A DNA stretch of 36,741 nucleotides from Chara braunii (Eukaryota; Streptophyta; Charophyceae; Charales; Characeae). Under the pieces are notes generated by a model. The model had not been told where the DNA came from, ran no database searches, and saw nothing but the letters and a program-made list of their open reading frames with translations. The position numbers and the translations under genes are program-made. Positions 1 through 10,400 of this stretch are shown here, piece by piece. The DNA lies in contig BFEA01000089.1 of NCBI GenBank assembly GCA_003427395.1, positions 2,088,700-2,125,440 on the forward strand, written 5' to 3'. The first letter of the stretch is position 1; each line of letters starts with the position of its first letter.

Positions 1-414
1 TTATTTTGCGCTTTTTTTTTTTTTTTTTTTTTTTTTAAGTATGTGTATGCACGGGCCAGGCAGGAAGAATCATGCAATAAAAAAACAGGGATGAGTCAGA
101 ACCGATGAAATTGATTTTATTTTACATTTTATATTTTTAAGATTGATAGTTTATCCTTAAACTTGACTTCGGGGTCAGCTTCCTTGTGCCAATTCATGCT
201 CAAAATTCAATCAAACGACAAAGTTTTTTTCGATTATGAAGGTTACTTCATGTAAGATTTTCATTATTTTATTTGTTCGCAAAAATCATTTCACGTGGTC
301 GACACATTAAGATACGGTGATGGTACTTCGATCAACTAACATAGGGATGATGGGTCGGGGCAAATCATTTACCTTCATCCTTCAGTGCAACTTTTAAGTG
401 GTTTCTCATAGGTA

Positions 415-465
415 TAAAATCTCGTAAGATCCAAGGTCTAACAAGGCATTAACTCCTGTCCGCGT
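415..465 (-). pseudogene. Retroviral-type aspartic protease active-site remnant
   Basis: The minus-strand frame reads TGVNALLDLGSYEIL. This matches the hydrophobic-hydrophobic-D-T/S-G pattern of retropepsins, with Leu replacing the Thr after the catalytic Asp. A stop follows a few codons later. Its place downstream of the zinc knuckle is the expected order. Confidence 0.5.
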
Positions 466-710
466 ACTTTTTGCATACACGATCACCAACTCACTCGTAG
501 CCCATGAACTTCTCAAGGGACTCACCTAGTGTAAACAGAACACGAAACTTGTTAAGGGTGGTTTAGGTGAGAGAATAAAGAAGAGTCATCCTCTGACATA
601 GGAGTTTGAGCGTTGAAAAGGTTTTCTGGTCCCAACTCAACTGAACCCTCCGGCTTAGTAGGAGCAGATGGTACGCCTACTAGGTGTTCGATTTTGGTTT
701 CTAGATCGAG

Positions 711-750
711 CGACACCATGTAATAATGTGTCCCTCAATGCCACACTTAA
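711..750 (-). pseudogene. Zinc knuckle remnant, copy 1
   Basis: The minus strand encodes KCGIEGHIITWC, which fits the C-x4-H-x4-C part of a gag CCHC knuckle. The residue three before the first visible Cys is Ser (AGC), one base from the expected Cys codon, so the knuckle is damaged. After it the frame runs open for about 50 codons in acidic, Pro/Ser-rich sequence (DLETKIEHLVG onwards), as in a gag-protease linker. Confidence 0.6.
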
Positions 751-1110
751 GGCTTTGACTAGCAACTATTCGATTTTACCGTACTTTTTGAGTAATACTC
801 GTTTCCTCGCTGGGTTTCCCATACGCTATGCGAGGATGTTTCTGAAGCGAACATGACCTCCTCTTTATTACTCCACAAACCTTAGTATTTCCCTTGTCGG
901 CCACTACTACATTAATGTTACTAGGAGCAGATGGTACGAACACGAAACTTGTTAAGGGTGGTCTAGGTAAGAAAATGAAGAAGAGTCATCCTCTGACATA
1001 GGAGTTTGAGTGTTAAAAAGGTTTTCTGGTCCCAACTCAACCGAACCCTCCGGCTTAGTAGGAGCAGATGGTACGCCTACTAGGTGTTCGATTTTGGTTT
1101 TTAGATCAAT

Positions 1111-1150
1111 CGACACCATGTAATAATGTGTCCCTCAATGCCACACTTAA
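1111..1150 (-). pseudogene. Zinc knuckle remnant, copy 2
   Basis: This is the second copy of the same knuckle, created by the tandem duplication of 539-922 and 939-1285. It carries the same Cys-to-Ser change, so that substitution predates the duplication or was spread by conversion. The sequence before it on the minus strand lacks about 38 bases found in copy 1. Confidence 0.6.
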
Positions 1151-2870
1151 GGCTTAATACTCATCTCCTCGCAGGGTTTCCCATGGGCTATGCCGGGATG
1201 TTTTCGAAGCGAACATTACCTCCTCTTTTATTACTCCACCAACCTTAGTATTTTCCTTGTTGGCCACTACTACATTAATGTTACTCTTTCCATACTTAGC
1301 GTTGTTACTGGTCCCACCGGTTTCCTCAAACGGTCACTTTCTCTATGGTCTCACCGTTGAAAACGACAAGGAAGTAATCCTATCGTTTTTGCCTTCACAA
1401 AATCCGATTGTTTGTCTCACTAGGTTGTTCTTTTTTTAAAACTCCAGCATACGCACTTTTTACTTGGGAAATCATTTGCTCCCTTTGTTAGGCGAGGTCC
1501 CAGAATTGACGATAATTATACTTACCAGATTCAGCTTTGGCGAGAAGTTGATCTATAATTGGCTAAGGGAGTGCACATGAGTAAATATGCAAGACATGAG
1601 CATCATACACATTTATATCAGATACTTGCAAGAGACGGCCCACTTCCCGTAACAACGCGTGAACGCTAGATCAGCCATGTGGCCTTATGGTAGTGAGATC
1701 GTCAAACACCTTATTCGTCGTGGTCTTATTAAAAAAAAAAAAAAATGATTTTTTGCAAAAGTTGTTTTAGGTTTAGCGTTATCGTCCAATCCTTGATGTA
1801 CTCAAACATGGAAGCATTGACTTGCGACAACACCCGTGTCTTTACGATTTCACCAAGACATGATGTTGTGAATGTCACTTGATTGCTCCCTTCGGTGGTT
1901 GAACAACACACCTGGATTTTCGTTATCAAGAGAAGCAGATTTCCTTATTGTTTTGTCGTGGACGTAAATAGTAGTGTCATTTTGACCTTTTCCTTTCTTT
2001 TTAGTTTTTCACCTTCATCTTCTTTTTCATTTTTTTTCTTGGAGGTGTCATGTTCGTTGGGGCCTTAAGTTTTGATGGCATCCTTCATTAACTTTTCTAT
2101 CGATTTCTCTTTCTTTTCTTTTTCTTATTCTTTCACCACCTTGTCCTTTCTTTTAACTGCAATCGTCACCTTCCAAGTTCATTAGTGATGTGCTCCAATT
2201 TCGTCTCGAGGTGAGCAAGATACACCATCATACTCTCTATCAGAGTAATGAGGTCAGTTTCTGATTCAATTTTAAATTTTTGCTTTATTTTTTTAACTTT
2301 CTTGTCTGATTGTTCTTTTTTTCTGCTTCGTCTCATTCAGGCTTCCTTTTTTTTATTTCCTCCTCCATTGCATTTTGCAGTTGCTTGATAGTTGCATCCA
2401 TGATCTCTTTACTTAATTTTTGTTTTTTTTTTATTGCACTTGGTCCTTTTTTTTTTTCCCTTCGTGTTTTGTTATTTTTGCGAGGTACTCTACAACAAAA
2501 TAATTAAGACTCAAACAAGTCTGGTTAATTATTTGTTTCACTCTCTCGGTCACTTCCATTATAAGAACAGCAGTGTCAACCTTTTGTAGTTTGTTTACTG
2601 TTGCACACATATTGAATGAGTTGTGTATGTGTTGTTCTGCTTTTGGACCAACGTCGTGCATTTTCATAAGAAGTCGTTGCAACATGATTAGTATTTGTTA
2701 TCGATGTGCATCTCTTTGTCCCCTTGTCTTCATTTTTTTTTCTTCGTCGGGGAACAAAGCGAAAGAGATGGGAAATAAAAAAAGAGGGATGAACCGGGTG
2801 AAGATAGATGTCCATAACCAAGTCCAAAGATAAGCTATGTCTGCGGATGAGCATGTCGCACACTAAACTT

Positions 2871-3800
2871 AAATTTCAATTATAAATTTTATCGCCTCGA
2901 TCCACAAACGAATTTTCAGACAATACAACAACAAAAATAAATAAATAAATAAGGAAAAAAATATATCATTATTTTTTTTTATGTATGTTCCTATTTCTAT
3001 CTGATGATTATGATCCATAATATTTTAGTTGGAAAGACAGCGCAGGTTCCTAGTAAGCCATGACCAGTGACATCAAGGCAATACACATGGTAAGTTCGCA
3101 AACATTCACAAGTCGGCCAACCACAAGTAAGTAAGCAATCAGCAACACACAATAATCGAACAATAGTTAGACGTTGTTTCTCCCACTGTCCACTTGCGGA
3201 TATATGTGACCAGGCACATGTCTAGGCATGTGGCACTGCAACATTAACTTTCGTTGTACCGCCCGCCTGGTTCTCACACGTGCAAGGTTTTTCTTCACTG
3301 GCCTGTACTTGTTAGCAGTTTGCCACGTCAGCTCAGAAGTACCTTGACTGTCAGGTCAACAGACATGTGCCACGTTAGCACATCAATGAAATATCACCTT
3401 GTCTCCTAGAAGGAACTATATCAGATTCGCTGCTCCTTACTCATGCTTTCTAAGCATATACATTGCACCTTTGCCCCCTATATCTCCAATTTCACATGTT
3501 AATCATGCAACAAAGAGCCCCCTCTTTTGCACCAATACGAAGGGGAATAAACCCCAGTATAATAAATCTTGGTCATCGATTTACCTCGATGCTAGCATCT
3601 CCACTTCATCATTATCCGCCGTGGTGGGAGACCCTTCACTTTTTTTTTTTTTCTTTTCCATTTCAAGTGCAATAACTCAGCCCAATTTTGCATTGCCACG
3701 GGCTAAGGGTCGTCACTTTTGATCGAAGGTTTGAAACGGGGTAAAAAAGGCATATCTCGAGCCTGAAAAATGTATGAGAAAAGACCTAGGGTCATGGGGT
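2871..3800. other. AT-rich region without a supported gene
   Basis: The stretch holds short A/T tracts and, around 3190-3390, several ACGTG/CACGT-type words and GCCACGT. Open frames here are short and overlap on both strands. It lies just upstream of the decayed gag region on the minus strand, so it may include the old 5' LTR or leader, but I found no matching second LTR and no clear primer-binding site. Confidence 0.4.
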
Positions 3801-3809
3801 ATCCTGGCC

Positions 3810-4112
3810 TAAGTCAAAAATTGCGTCCAGACCCCCCATGAGAGAAGTTGACTTTTGGAAAGTCAACGCTTAAACCCAACACAGGAAAATTAGGCCCAAA
3901 GTCAAACTCGACCCCCTGGTCAACCACGACCGTCAATCAGATGCACATCATTGGGTGTCTACAAGTTGCAAAAGATTCCAATTCAAGTGGGAAACAAGGG
4001 AAATTGGGAACTGTACTGGATCCAGACCATTAACTCTTGATTCATTTGGGTCGTCGAATCAATGAGAGGGGCGGTTGGTCAATGTGAGTCAAGCACTATA
4101 TAGAGTTGACCC
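3810..4112. promoter_or_regulatory. TTGAC/GTCAA cluster with a TATA-like word
   Basis: About nine TTGAC or GTCAA words occur within 300 bases (near 3813, 3847, 3861, 3901, 3919, 3931, 4078, 4088 and 4104). The last ones flank CTATATAG near 4097-4104. TTGAC is the core of the W-box bound by plant WRKY factors. No gene starts clearly downstream, so this could equally be the subterminal repeat zone of a transposon. Confidence 0.35.
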
Positions 4113-5470
4113 AACCACCGCGGGAATCATTTTGCCTTGCACTGGCTTGATGTTAGTGTCATGATGCGAAGCTGTTGGAGCAATATGTTGGCGCTTGATG
4201 CTGGGATTGGGCGGCAACCTTTAGGGAGATTATGATGGAGAGGCAATTGCTACAGAGATATAGACTATGAGAAAGCTATTAACGAGTAAGAGGAGGATCA
4301 GGGTTGTGAGACTAAGAGGAGAAGTGGGAAAGCTTACCTGGCTTATTTGGCGATAACAATGCGATGTGTTGCTGTCTCCACAAGGGTGAAAAAATGTTGC
4401 GCCTCCATATCTGATTACTAATGTGGAAGAAGGATGGGCGCCCTGTTCTGATCTGCACAACAGTTATATCAAAGGACGTCAAAAAGATTATGCATTGCTA
4501 AGGTGACATTTGGGAAGAAGCCCGAAGTACACCAGTATGTTTCCCAATCGTTTTTCCCCGACTCAACGTGCATGCAACTGCAAATTTATGGGGTCGGCCT
4601 ATCGGAGCAATGGTTGGCGGTTGCAGCTAAAAAAAGGTTCGGTGTTTTTTTTTTGGCGCATAGGCAGGGCGTTGGCATGCCTTATAAGGAAAGGGTACTG
4701 GTGGTTTAAACTGCTAGTACATGACCCCAATGCTGTAGATAAATTGTTTGTCATCTACTCTGAAAAAGTTGGGGGTAACGTGTCGTAGATAAAATTCATT
4801 AACATCTAGTATTGCATTTCGGGTTTTCGAAACTCGAGGTGAGAGTCTGGAGGTCGATGTATGGTCGTGTGTTGGTGGAAGCATTGGTGGTATGTCCAAT
4901 GTTAATTCACAAAATAGGGTGTTTTGTTGGATTCATAATGGGATTTCAAAGGCGAAAGTGCATATGCAGTTCAACACTAATCTGAAATGGCATGTCAGAG
5001 GGTCTAGGCTTGCATATAGCGACTTTCATGCCAACTGCAATTTGTCATGCGTGATGACGATTCGTTGTCTGGTTTCCCCCTCGACTCTTGCGAGAGCCGA
5101 CGAAGGCCTCTCCTTTCCCATTTTGTTGTCGCCCTGTTAGTGGCAACATCTGAGCGATGCTGGTTTTGTGTCGAGTTGGAGATCCTTAGCATTATTCTCA
5201 AATACAGATTAGGGTTAGAGTCTGGAAAACAATTTGCGCTCGCAACAAACACATTGATCTGGCGTGGATTCAGAAAGATCACCTCCCAAGTCTCATGAGG
5301 ACCTGTCCGGATGGCGCGGCTTAACCATCCAGACTAGAACAAATGTGGCCAGGGTGTCAGCCCCAACAGCTCATGGCGTTGTTGATAACCCTAAGGCTAC
5401 GATATAACATATTGACGCATTTATCTCAAGTTGGGGTGAACTTTTGTGGTATAATACAAGGAGCTTGGAT
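4113..5470. other. Intergenic region, no supported gene
   Basis: Several overlapping open frames of 60-90 codons occur on both strands, none with recognisable protein features. The only structure noted is the recurring motif at 4694-4719. Confidence 0.4.
4694..4719. repeat. Near-palindromic GTACTGGTGGTTTAAAC motif, site 1
   Basis: The sequence reads GTACTGGTGGTTTAAAC and then runs into an imperfect reverse complement ending AGTAC. The same core occurs at 6126-6150, 29021-29035, 32471-32500 (opposite strand, doubled), 32697-32712 and 35915-35930. Confidence 0.6.
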
Positions 5471-5614
5471 GAGGTGTAGGGCTACATATGGCTGCATTAT
5501 TAGAGAGCCTTCGGAAACCTCGGTTGTCAATTTACAAAATAGAGGAGGTGTGGGGCTACATACGACTGCATCATTAGAGAGCCTTCGAAAACCTCGGTTG
5601 TCAATTGACAAAAG
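5471..5614. repeat. Two tandem copies of a 74-bp unit
   Basis: Units 5471-5544 and 5545-5614 share GAGGTGT, GGCTACATA, AGAGAGCCTTCG and CCTCGGTTGTCAATT in the same order, with a handful of substitutions. No coding reading is supported. Confidence 0.9.
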
Positions 5615-7790
5615 AAATGGCCACAAATTATTATGAAACGCAAAATTATGGTATTATCATTTTGGAGGTACGATGAGGTTTACCAATTGCCGAGTGAGGT
5701 TTATGCTGCTTTGGTAAATGTTGCTGGACATGAGACCTCGTGATTAACTGCTAATGTTTTGAGTAATCCTCTAATTTTTCGCACTTAATGACAAGGGAGG
5801 GGAATGGGAGGGGAAGTACCCTTAACGCAAAGTAGAATGGAGGGTGTGTGCACCTTAAATAGTGATAAGATAAACCCGCATTTGTTAGGCATTAAGTTAA
5901 ATTGTCACACAATTTATCTAGGTTGATCATTAATTAGTATTAACCCACTACTACTCGAGCAAGGTATACCAGCCTACGTAGTTTTCTCAGGTTAATCTCT
6001 AACTAGTATCAAACGATCAATGCTGGAGGAGGGTATGTCAACCTTTAAGTGTTGTACAAGCGCGCTTGCACCGGGTTCAAATAAAATGTGTTTTAAGGTC
6101 TGCCGAAGATGAATGGAGGTTTTCAAGTACTGGTGGTTTAAACCATCACTACCTTTCCTCTCTTGGAAAATAAATATGCGGCGGTTAACACGGGCAACTT
6201 TCAGGGTCGGGCCAGTATAGATAAATTTAATCTGCGACTCGTGTTGCGTCGTCGAGCGCGTCAGTCCCCCAAGGGAACCCTCCGGCCCTCGTCATCGCCA
6301 ACTGTACCTCTTGCAAACCCCTATGAAAAGATTGAGGTCACGAAAGGTACAACTTACCTCTACCCAAGGGGTTCTCACCACACTTAGGTAGGTGTATCCT
6401 CGAACTAAGTGCGGAAGTTTCGCAAGTGCAATCGAAGAGGTGGTACAACCGAGGGCATTTATCGTTCGTTATAGCATATTAGGGGATACGAGAGGTTGAA
6501 CGCTTAATCAGACCCGCGTGCGAACAGACGCTATAGGGGTTGATCTCCCAAGCACGATCCTACGTCAATCGACTAGGATGACAAATCCAACCACACGACA
6601 CACTTCACAAAATAAAACCTAGCTTCATACGTAAATCATGTCGAGTTTGTTATTCGTATTCAACCCATAGAGTTTTGGCAACTGAACAAACGAGCATCGC
6701 GTGTGAGACTTTGAATGAATAACGTTGTGATGCAAGTTTTATTATACCGACGAACTAAGTATGAATACACAAGCAGTCGTAAGGATGACGTACTATGTGG
6801 TATTCATAACTACGTGGTCCTTGATAATATTGAGGGTCGCTTTCGACATTCATGTGTCGATCGAGACACGTCTTGAAAGGTTAATCTCATAACGCTAGAC
6901 AATCAAGAAAATGATTGCGACTCTTACCCTCTTTTACACACTACTGAGGGGGGTTGTAGGCGGGCTTCGTCCCTTTGTGACGGCAAAACGGCTCTGACTG
7001 TCGGGAATAGGCCCCATTTTCGAAGGTTTGGGAACATGTCAAGGGGTTTGACTTTAACAGCTGCCACAAACCTTAACATCCAACTAAAAACTCAACAAGC
7101 AAAAATCAAAAGGGATTTTATTTTTCTCTCAAACCAAGTTCACTCAACCATCGCACATGGTCAAAACAGATCATGCGAATACATTAAGTATAAACATAAC
7201 TTGATTATTGAATACGAGGCGATCACTCTCACAATCAAAGTGTGACTTCTTTTCCAATATGCAAATGATCGCAGACAAGTCAAATTTTGTCTCCAAAATC
7301 ATAAACATACGTGTGCAATCACAAAAAAAATCCAACATCAACAGACCACACACTACACAGGGTCAAATTCAACCACTCTCTTCACTAACACCCCTTGCCT
7401 TATTCATACGAGCCTCAATCTTTGTCCAACCTTCAAAAATAAGACACTCGGTCCTTTTTAAATGGTCATTTCATAAAGGTCCAGGAAAAAATTCAAAAAA
7501 ACAATTCAACACACATGGGTTGAGGGTTTCGGTTAAGTCGTGAAAATAAGTTAGAGTTGAGTAAGAAAGTGACAATTGTCGACCAAACTGTTATCAAACG
7601 ATAACAAAAGATGATCCTCGCAATATCAGGCTGAACTAGTCAAGCTCTGAATCAAAATGAATGAAGAGGACCTGTAACACAACACAAGTTAGTATTCAAA
7701 GTTATATTGTGTATGAAGGATAAACCCTATATCACATCTCACCCCAACTCTTCACAAGACTAAATTTGAACCTATCTCTGACTAATATAA
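5615..7790. other. Intergenic AT-rich region with one diverged duplication
   Basis: Two related segments of about 60 bases (5922-5983 and 5990-6050) share AACTAGTAT or AATTAGTAT and a GGTATRYCARCC-type block. The near-palindromic motif recurs at 6126-6150. I see no gene; the short frames from 6163 and 7036 lack domains or coding character. Confidence 0.4.
6126..6150. repeat. Near-palindromic GTACTGGTGGTTTAAAC motif, site 2
   Basis: This is the cleanest palindromic instance. GTACTGGTGGTTT is followed at once by AAACCATCACTAC, which pairs with it apart from a few mismatches. Confidence 0.65.
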
Positions 7791-7799
7791 AAAAAAAAT

Positions 7800-8870
7800 T
7801 GGCAGCATCTCCTTTCTAAATGACAGATTGCCAAAGTTTTATTTTCCTTAAGTCAAAATAAACTAACTCCTTGAAACTATAAAAAAACTTCGCAACATTT
7901 CCCGTAGAGAAAGTGTCTTTCCAAAATTTAAACTAAATATGAAAATAAAACAATGTTTTGACCTATGTAGCATCGTGTTTGGGTTCGGTCACGTTCGGGA
8001 CCGAACGCGAATGAGCGCCAAAACTCTCCCAACGCGAACATAAAAATATTAATTAAAAAAATATATATTGTCAAAAAAATATGAAAACAATATATGTTAT
8101 GTAAAATAATAATCCAAACAATTTGTGCCGTGGAGGTTTGGTCAAATTCGTAACCAAACTCGAGTTAAAAATCAAAAAGCAATTTTTTTTTTTTTAATAT
8201 GTTTGGTCGAACACGTTCGGGTGACGTTTGGCCGAACACCCGAACATGTTCTAACGTTCGAAAAAACTCCGAACATGTTCGGTGTGATATACAGGTTTTG
8301 ATTTTGCATAGTGAAAATTTTATCTAACGTCGTTAATTAGTCAAACTTTTATAAACATGTCCCCTAGAGAAGTAGGCCTCGAAAATTAATACTAAGTCAT
8401 ATATAATTTAAAGACAAAAGTTGAATTATGCAAAAACAAAGTACACTAACTTTTTATATTTGTAAAAATTTCGACAACACTTCCCTAAACAAAAATATTT
8501 TTCTAAAATTTATACAAAGTTGAATATGAGTTGAAAGATAAACTTTGATTTTACAAAAGTCAAATTTTATCTAACTATCTGAATTAGTAAAATTTTTGGC
8601 AATACTTCCCCTTAATAAGAACGTTTTCAAGATTAATACTAAGTCAAATGTAAAATCGGTCAAAATTGTGAATGTTGAAAAAATAAAATTTGATGAACTT
8701 CGTGGATTTGTATAAATTTTTGCAGCACTTGCCCTAGCAAAAATTAGTTTCCAAAATTTATACAAATTCAATTATTAGTTAACTCTGAAAGACGGAAATT
8801 GAATTAACTCCTATGACGCTAACACATGACGAACATTTAAAGCAACTACTATTAGAAAACAATTTATATT
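7800..8870. repeat. Diverged tandem array, unit about 122 bp
   Basis: Units share a core like GCAACACTTCCCCTAGA followed by TTTCCAAAATTTATAC and a stretch like AAATTTTATCTAACT. Cores lie near 7807, 7899, 8355, 8477, 8601, 8724 and, decayed, 8838. Spacing is about 116-124 once the insertion at 7962-8294 is removed. The DNA is AT-rich and non-coding in appearance, resembling an old satellite. Confidence 0.75.
7962..8294. mobile_element. 333-bp hAT-like non-autonomous insertion
   Basis: The segment is flanked by GTTTTGA on both sides (7955-7961 and 8295-8301). It splits one unit of the 122-bp array exactly, because other units read straight through this point (TTTGATTTTAC near 8548). That gives an internal empty-site comparison. 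The ends are only weakly complementary. The interior is rich in GTTCGG/CCGAAC words, as in the larger element at 8925-9892, so the two are probably related. Confidence 0.65.
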
Positions 8871-8916
8871 AAACTCACAACCAAGATAATTTTCTCACCA
8901 AATCCCAAATTGGTTT

Positions 8917-8924
8917 CACATAAG
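8917..8924. repeat. Left 8-bp target-site duplication
   Basis: CACATAAG immediately precedes the terminal CAGGGATGTC. It is identical to 9893-9900. Confidence 0.8.
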
Positions 8925-9019
8925 CAGGGATGTCGGCATTCGGGACGGGCGAAACGCCTGAACCCGAAAGCTCGAACGTTCGGCACCCCCTCTCGACGCG
9001 TTCGGCCGTTCGGCCGAAC

Positions 9020-9073
<54 letters not shown>

Positions 9074-9892
9074 AAAAAAAAAAAAAAATTTTAAAAAAAA
9101 AAAAAAAAANATCACTCACCCAAACCCCTCCACATAAAAAATTCTTATTATATTCTACATAGCACCGTGTTCGCGTTCAGAGGCGAACGAGAAAAGGCGC
9201 TCATAACCCTCTGAACGCGAACGTAAAAAAAAAAAAAAAAAAAAGAATCTGAAAAATCTGAAAAAAATATATTTTATGCAAAAGAATATATTTTGAAAAA
9301 GAACACCGTTTGCCTCAACGTTACGTCCAAATTATTTACCAAATCTGAAATACAAATCAAATACTAAAAATAAACAATAATAATAAAATTTAGAAAAAAT
9401 AATACGATAATGAAATTATTGAGTGGGCGAGCACGTGTTTGACACCGCCATCTTTGGCGATTTTTTATTTTTTTTTGGATGTGACAAATATCATGAAAAG
9501 TTATATATGTGTATCTTATATAATAGAGAATCTACAATTAAATTTTTAAAAAATAATAATTTTTTTCATGCCCCGAAATAAATAAAAATAAAAAGTGAAA
9601 AGAAAAAAAAAAACAAATTAGTGAGTGGGTAAGCAAGTTTTGACACCACTATCTTTACCGATTTTTCATTGTGTTTTGGCTTAACAGAATGACTTCAAAA
9701 TTAAGAGGGGGGTACCTTACATCACAGAGAACTCACAAAAAACAATTCAGGAAAAACTAATAATATTCAGGTCTCAAAATAATTTTTATGGGGTCCGAAC
9801 CCCTTCAGGTTCAGCCCCCGTACGGGGATCCGAACGCCCGAATGTTCGGGGGTCAGCTTAGGGGTATCCGTACGTTCGGCCTGACAACCCTG
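8925..9892. mobile_element. Non-autonomous hAT-type transposon, 968 bp
   Basis: The left end is CAGGGATGTC and the right end GACAACCCTG, an inverted pair with one mismatch in ten. Both ends abut CACATAAG, an 8-bp duplication as made by hAT transposases, whose inverted ends typically start CAGGG or CAGNG. Both subterminal zones are dense in GTTCGG/CCGAAC words in opposite orientations, plausible transposase-binding repeats. The interior is AT-rich with long A runs (9020-9109) and has no transposase frame, so mobility would need an autonomous partner. A single n at 9110 marks an uncertain homopolymer length. Confidence 0.8.
9169..9222. repeat. Perfect 15-bp inverted repeat inside the hAT element
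   Basis: GTTCGCGTTCAGAGG at 9169-9183 is exactly complementary to 9208-9222, with a 24-base loop. The block around it resembles the left part of the insertion at 7962, so a smaller related element may be nested here. Confidence 0.75.
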
Positions 9893-9900
9893 CACATAAG
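9893..9900. repeat. Right 8-bp target-site duplication
   Basis: CACATAAG directly follows the terminal CCCTG of the hAT-type element and matches 8917-8924. Confidence 0.8.
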
Positions 9901-9967
9901 CATATTTATATAAATAGTTAATATATAAAATTATATTTTCAGTTCTTATTAAGAGGATGGTTTGAAA

Positions 9968-10400
9968 CTTGACTATTAATCTCAGAAAGAAAGCTTAGTT
10001 TTCCACTTGTATCTCTCTCGTACTAAAACATGCAAAACGTTGAACCATTAATCTTAGAAACAAAGCTTAACCATTTTTTCAGAAACATAAAGAAAGTTGA
10101 GTACTCATGATCATTCATATGAGAAACAATACCCCGAGCCTGTTCAGAAACCACTCAAAATTAAACAAGCGGTCAGACCATTTATCTTAGAAACAAAATT
10201 GACCTTTGAAAAGTATTAAATCAATACTCCAAAAAAACAATAATCAGAACATTCATCTTAGAAACAAAGTCTGGTTGTGGAGAAAAGAACTAAAAAAACA
10301 AAGCAATTAGACCATTCATCTTAAAAATAAAATCTAGTATTTCAAAAAATAAAAATATATATAGCGGTTAGACTATTCATCTTAGAAACAAAACCTGACT
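9968..10400. repeat. Minisatellite of about 67-bp units
   Basis: Seven diverged units share a core like GACCATTCATCTTAGAAAC. The cores begin near 9971, 10043, 10109, 10176, 10248, 10311 and 10371. Between cores the sequence is A-rich and variable. Confidence 0.75.

Larger units (their letters stand above)
539..1285. repeat. Two-copy tandem duplication inside the retroelement
   Basis: Copy 1 is 539-922 and copy 2 is 939-1285; they are nearly identical apart from point changes and a deletion of about 38 bases in copy 2. The 16-base joint at 923-938 repeats sequence also found inside each copy (beginning near 660 and 1060), which suggests unequal exchange or template slippage at that short repeat. 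Confidence 0.9.
150..2870 (-). pseudogene. Decayed Ty3-like retrotransposon, gag to protease
   Basis: Read on the minus strand, this stretch has the order of an LTR retrotransposon. The gag-like part (about 2870-1290) has a lysine-rich linker and a long, mostly open segment near 1730-1450 with a gag C-terminal look, including FWDLA and QREQM. Next come CCHC-type zinc knuckles (1111-1150 and 711-750), then an aspartic protease active-site remnant near 427-447 reading ALLDLGS where ALLDTGS is usual. The frame is broken by many stops and shifts. I see no reverse transcriptase or integrase inside the window; pol would lie below position 150 or off the edge. Order and motifs are seen; assignment to Ty3 rather than another LTR family is inference. 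Confidence 0.62.
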
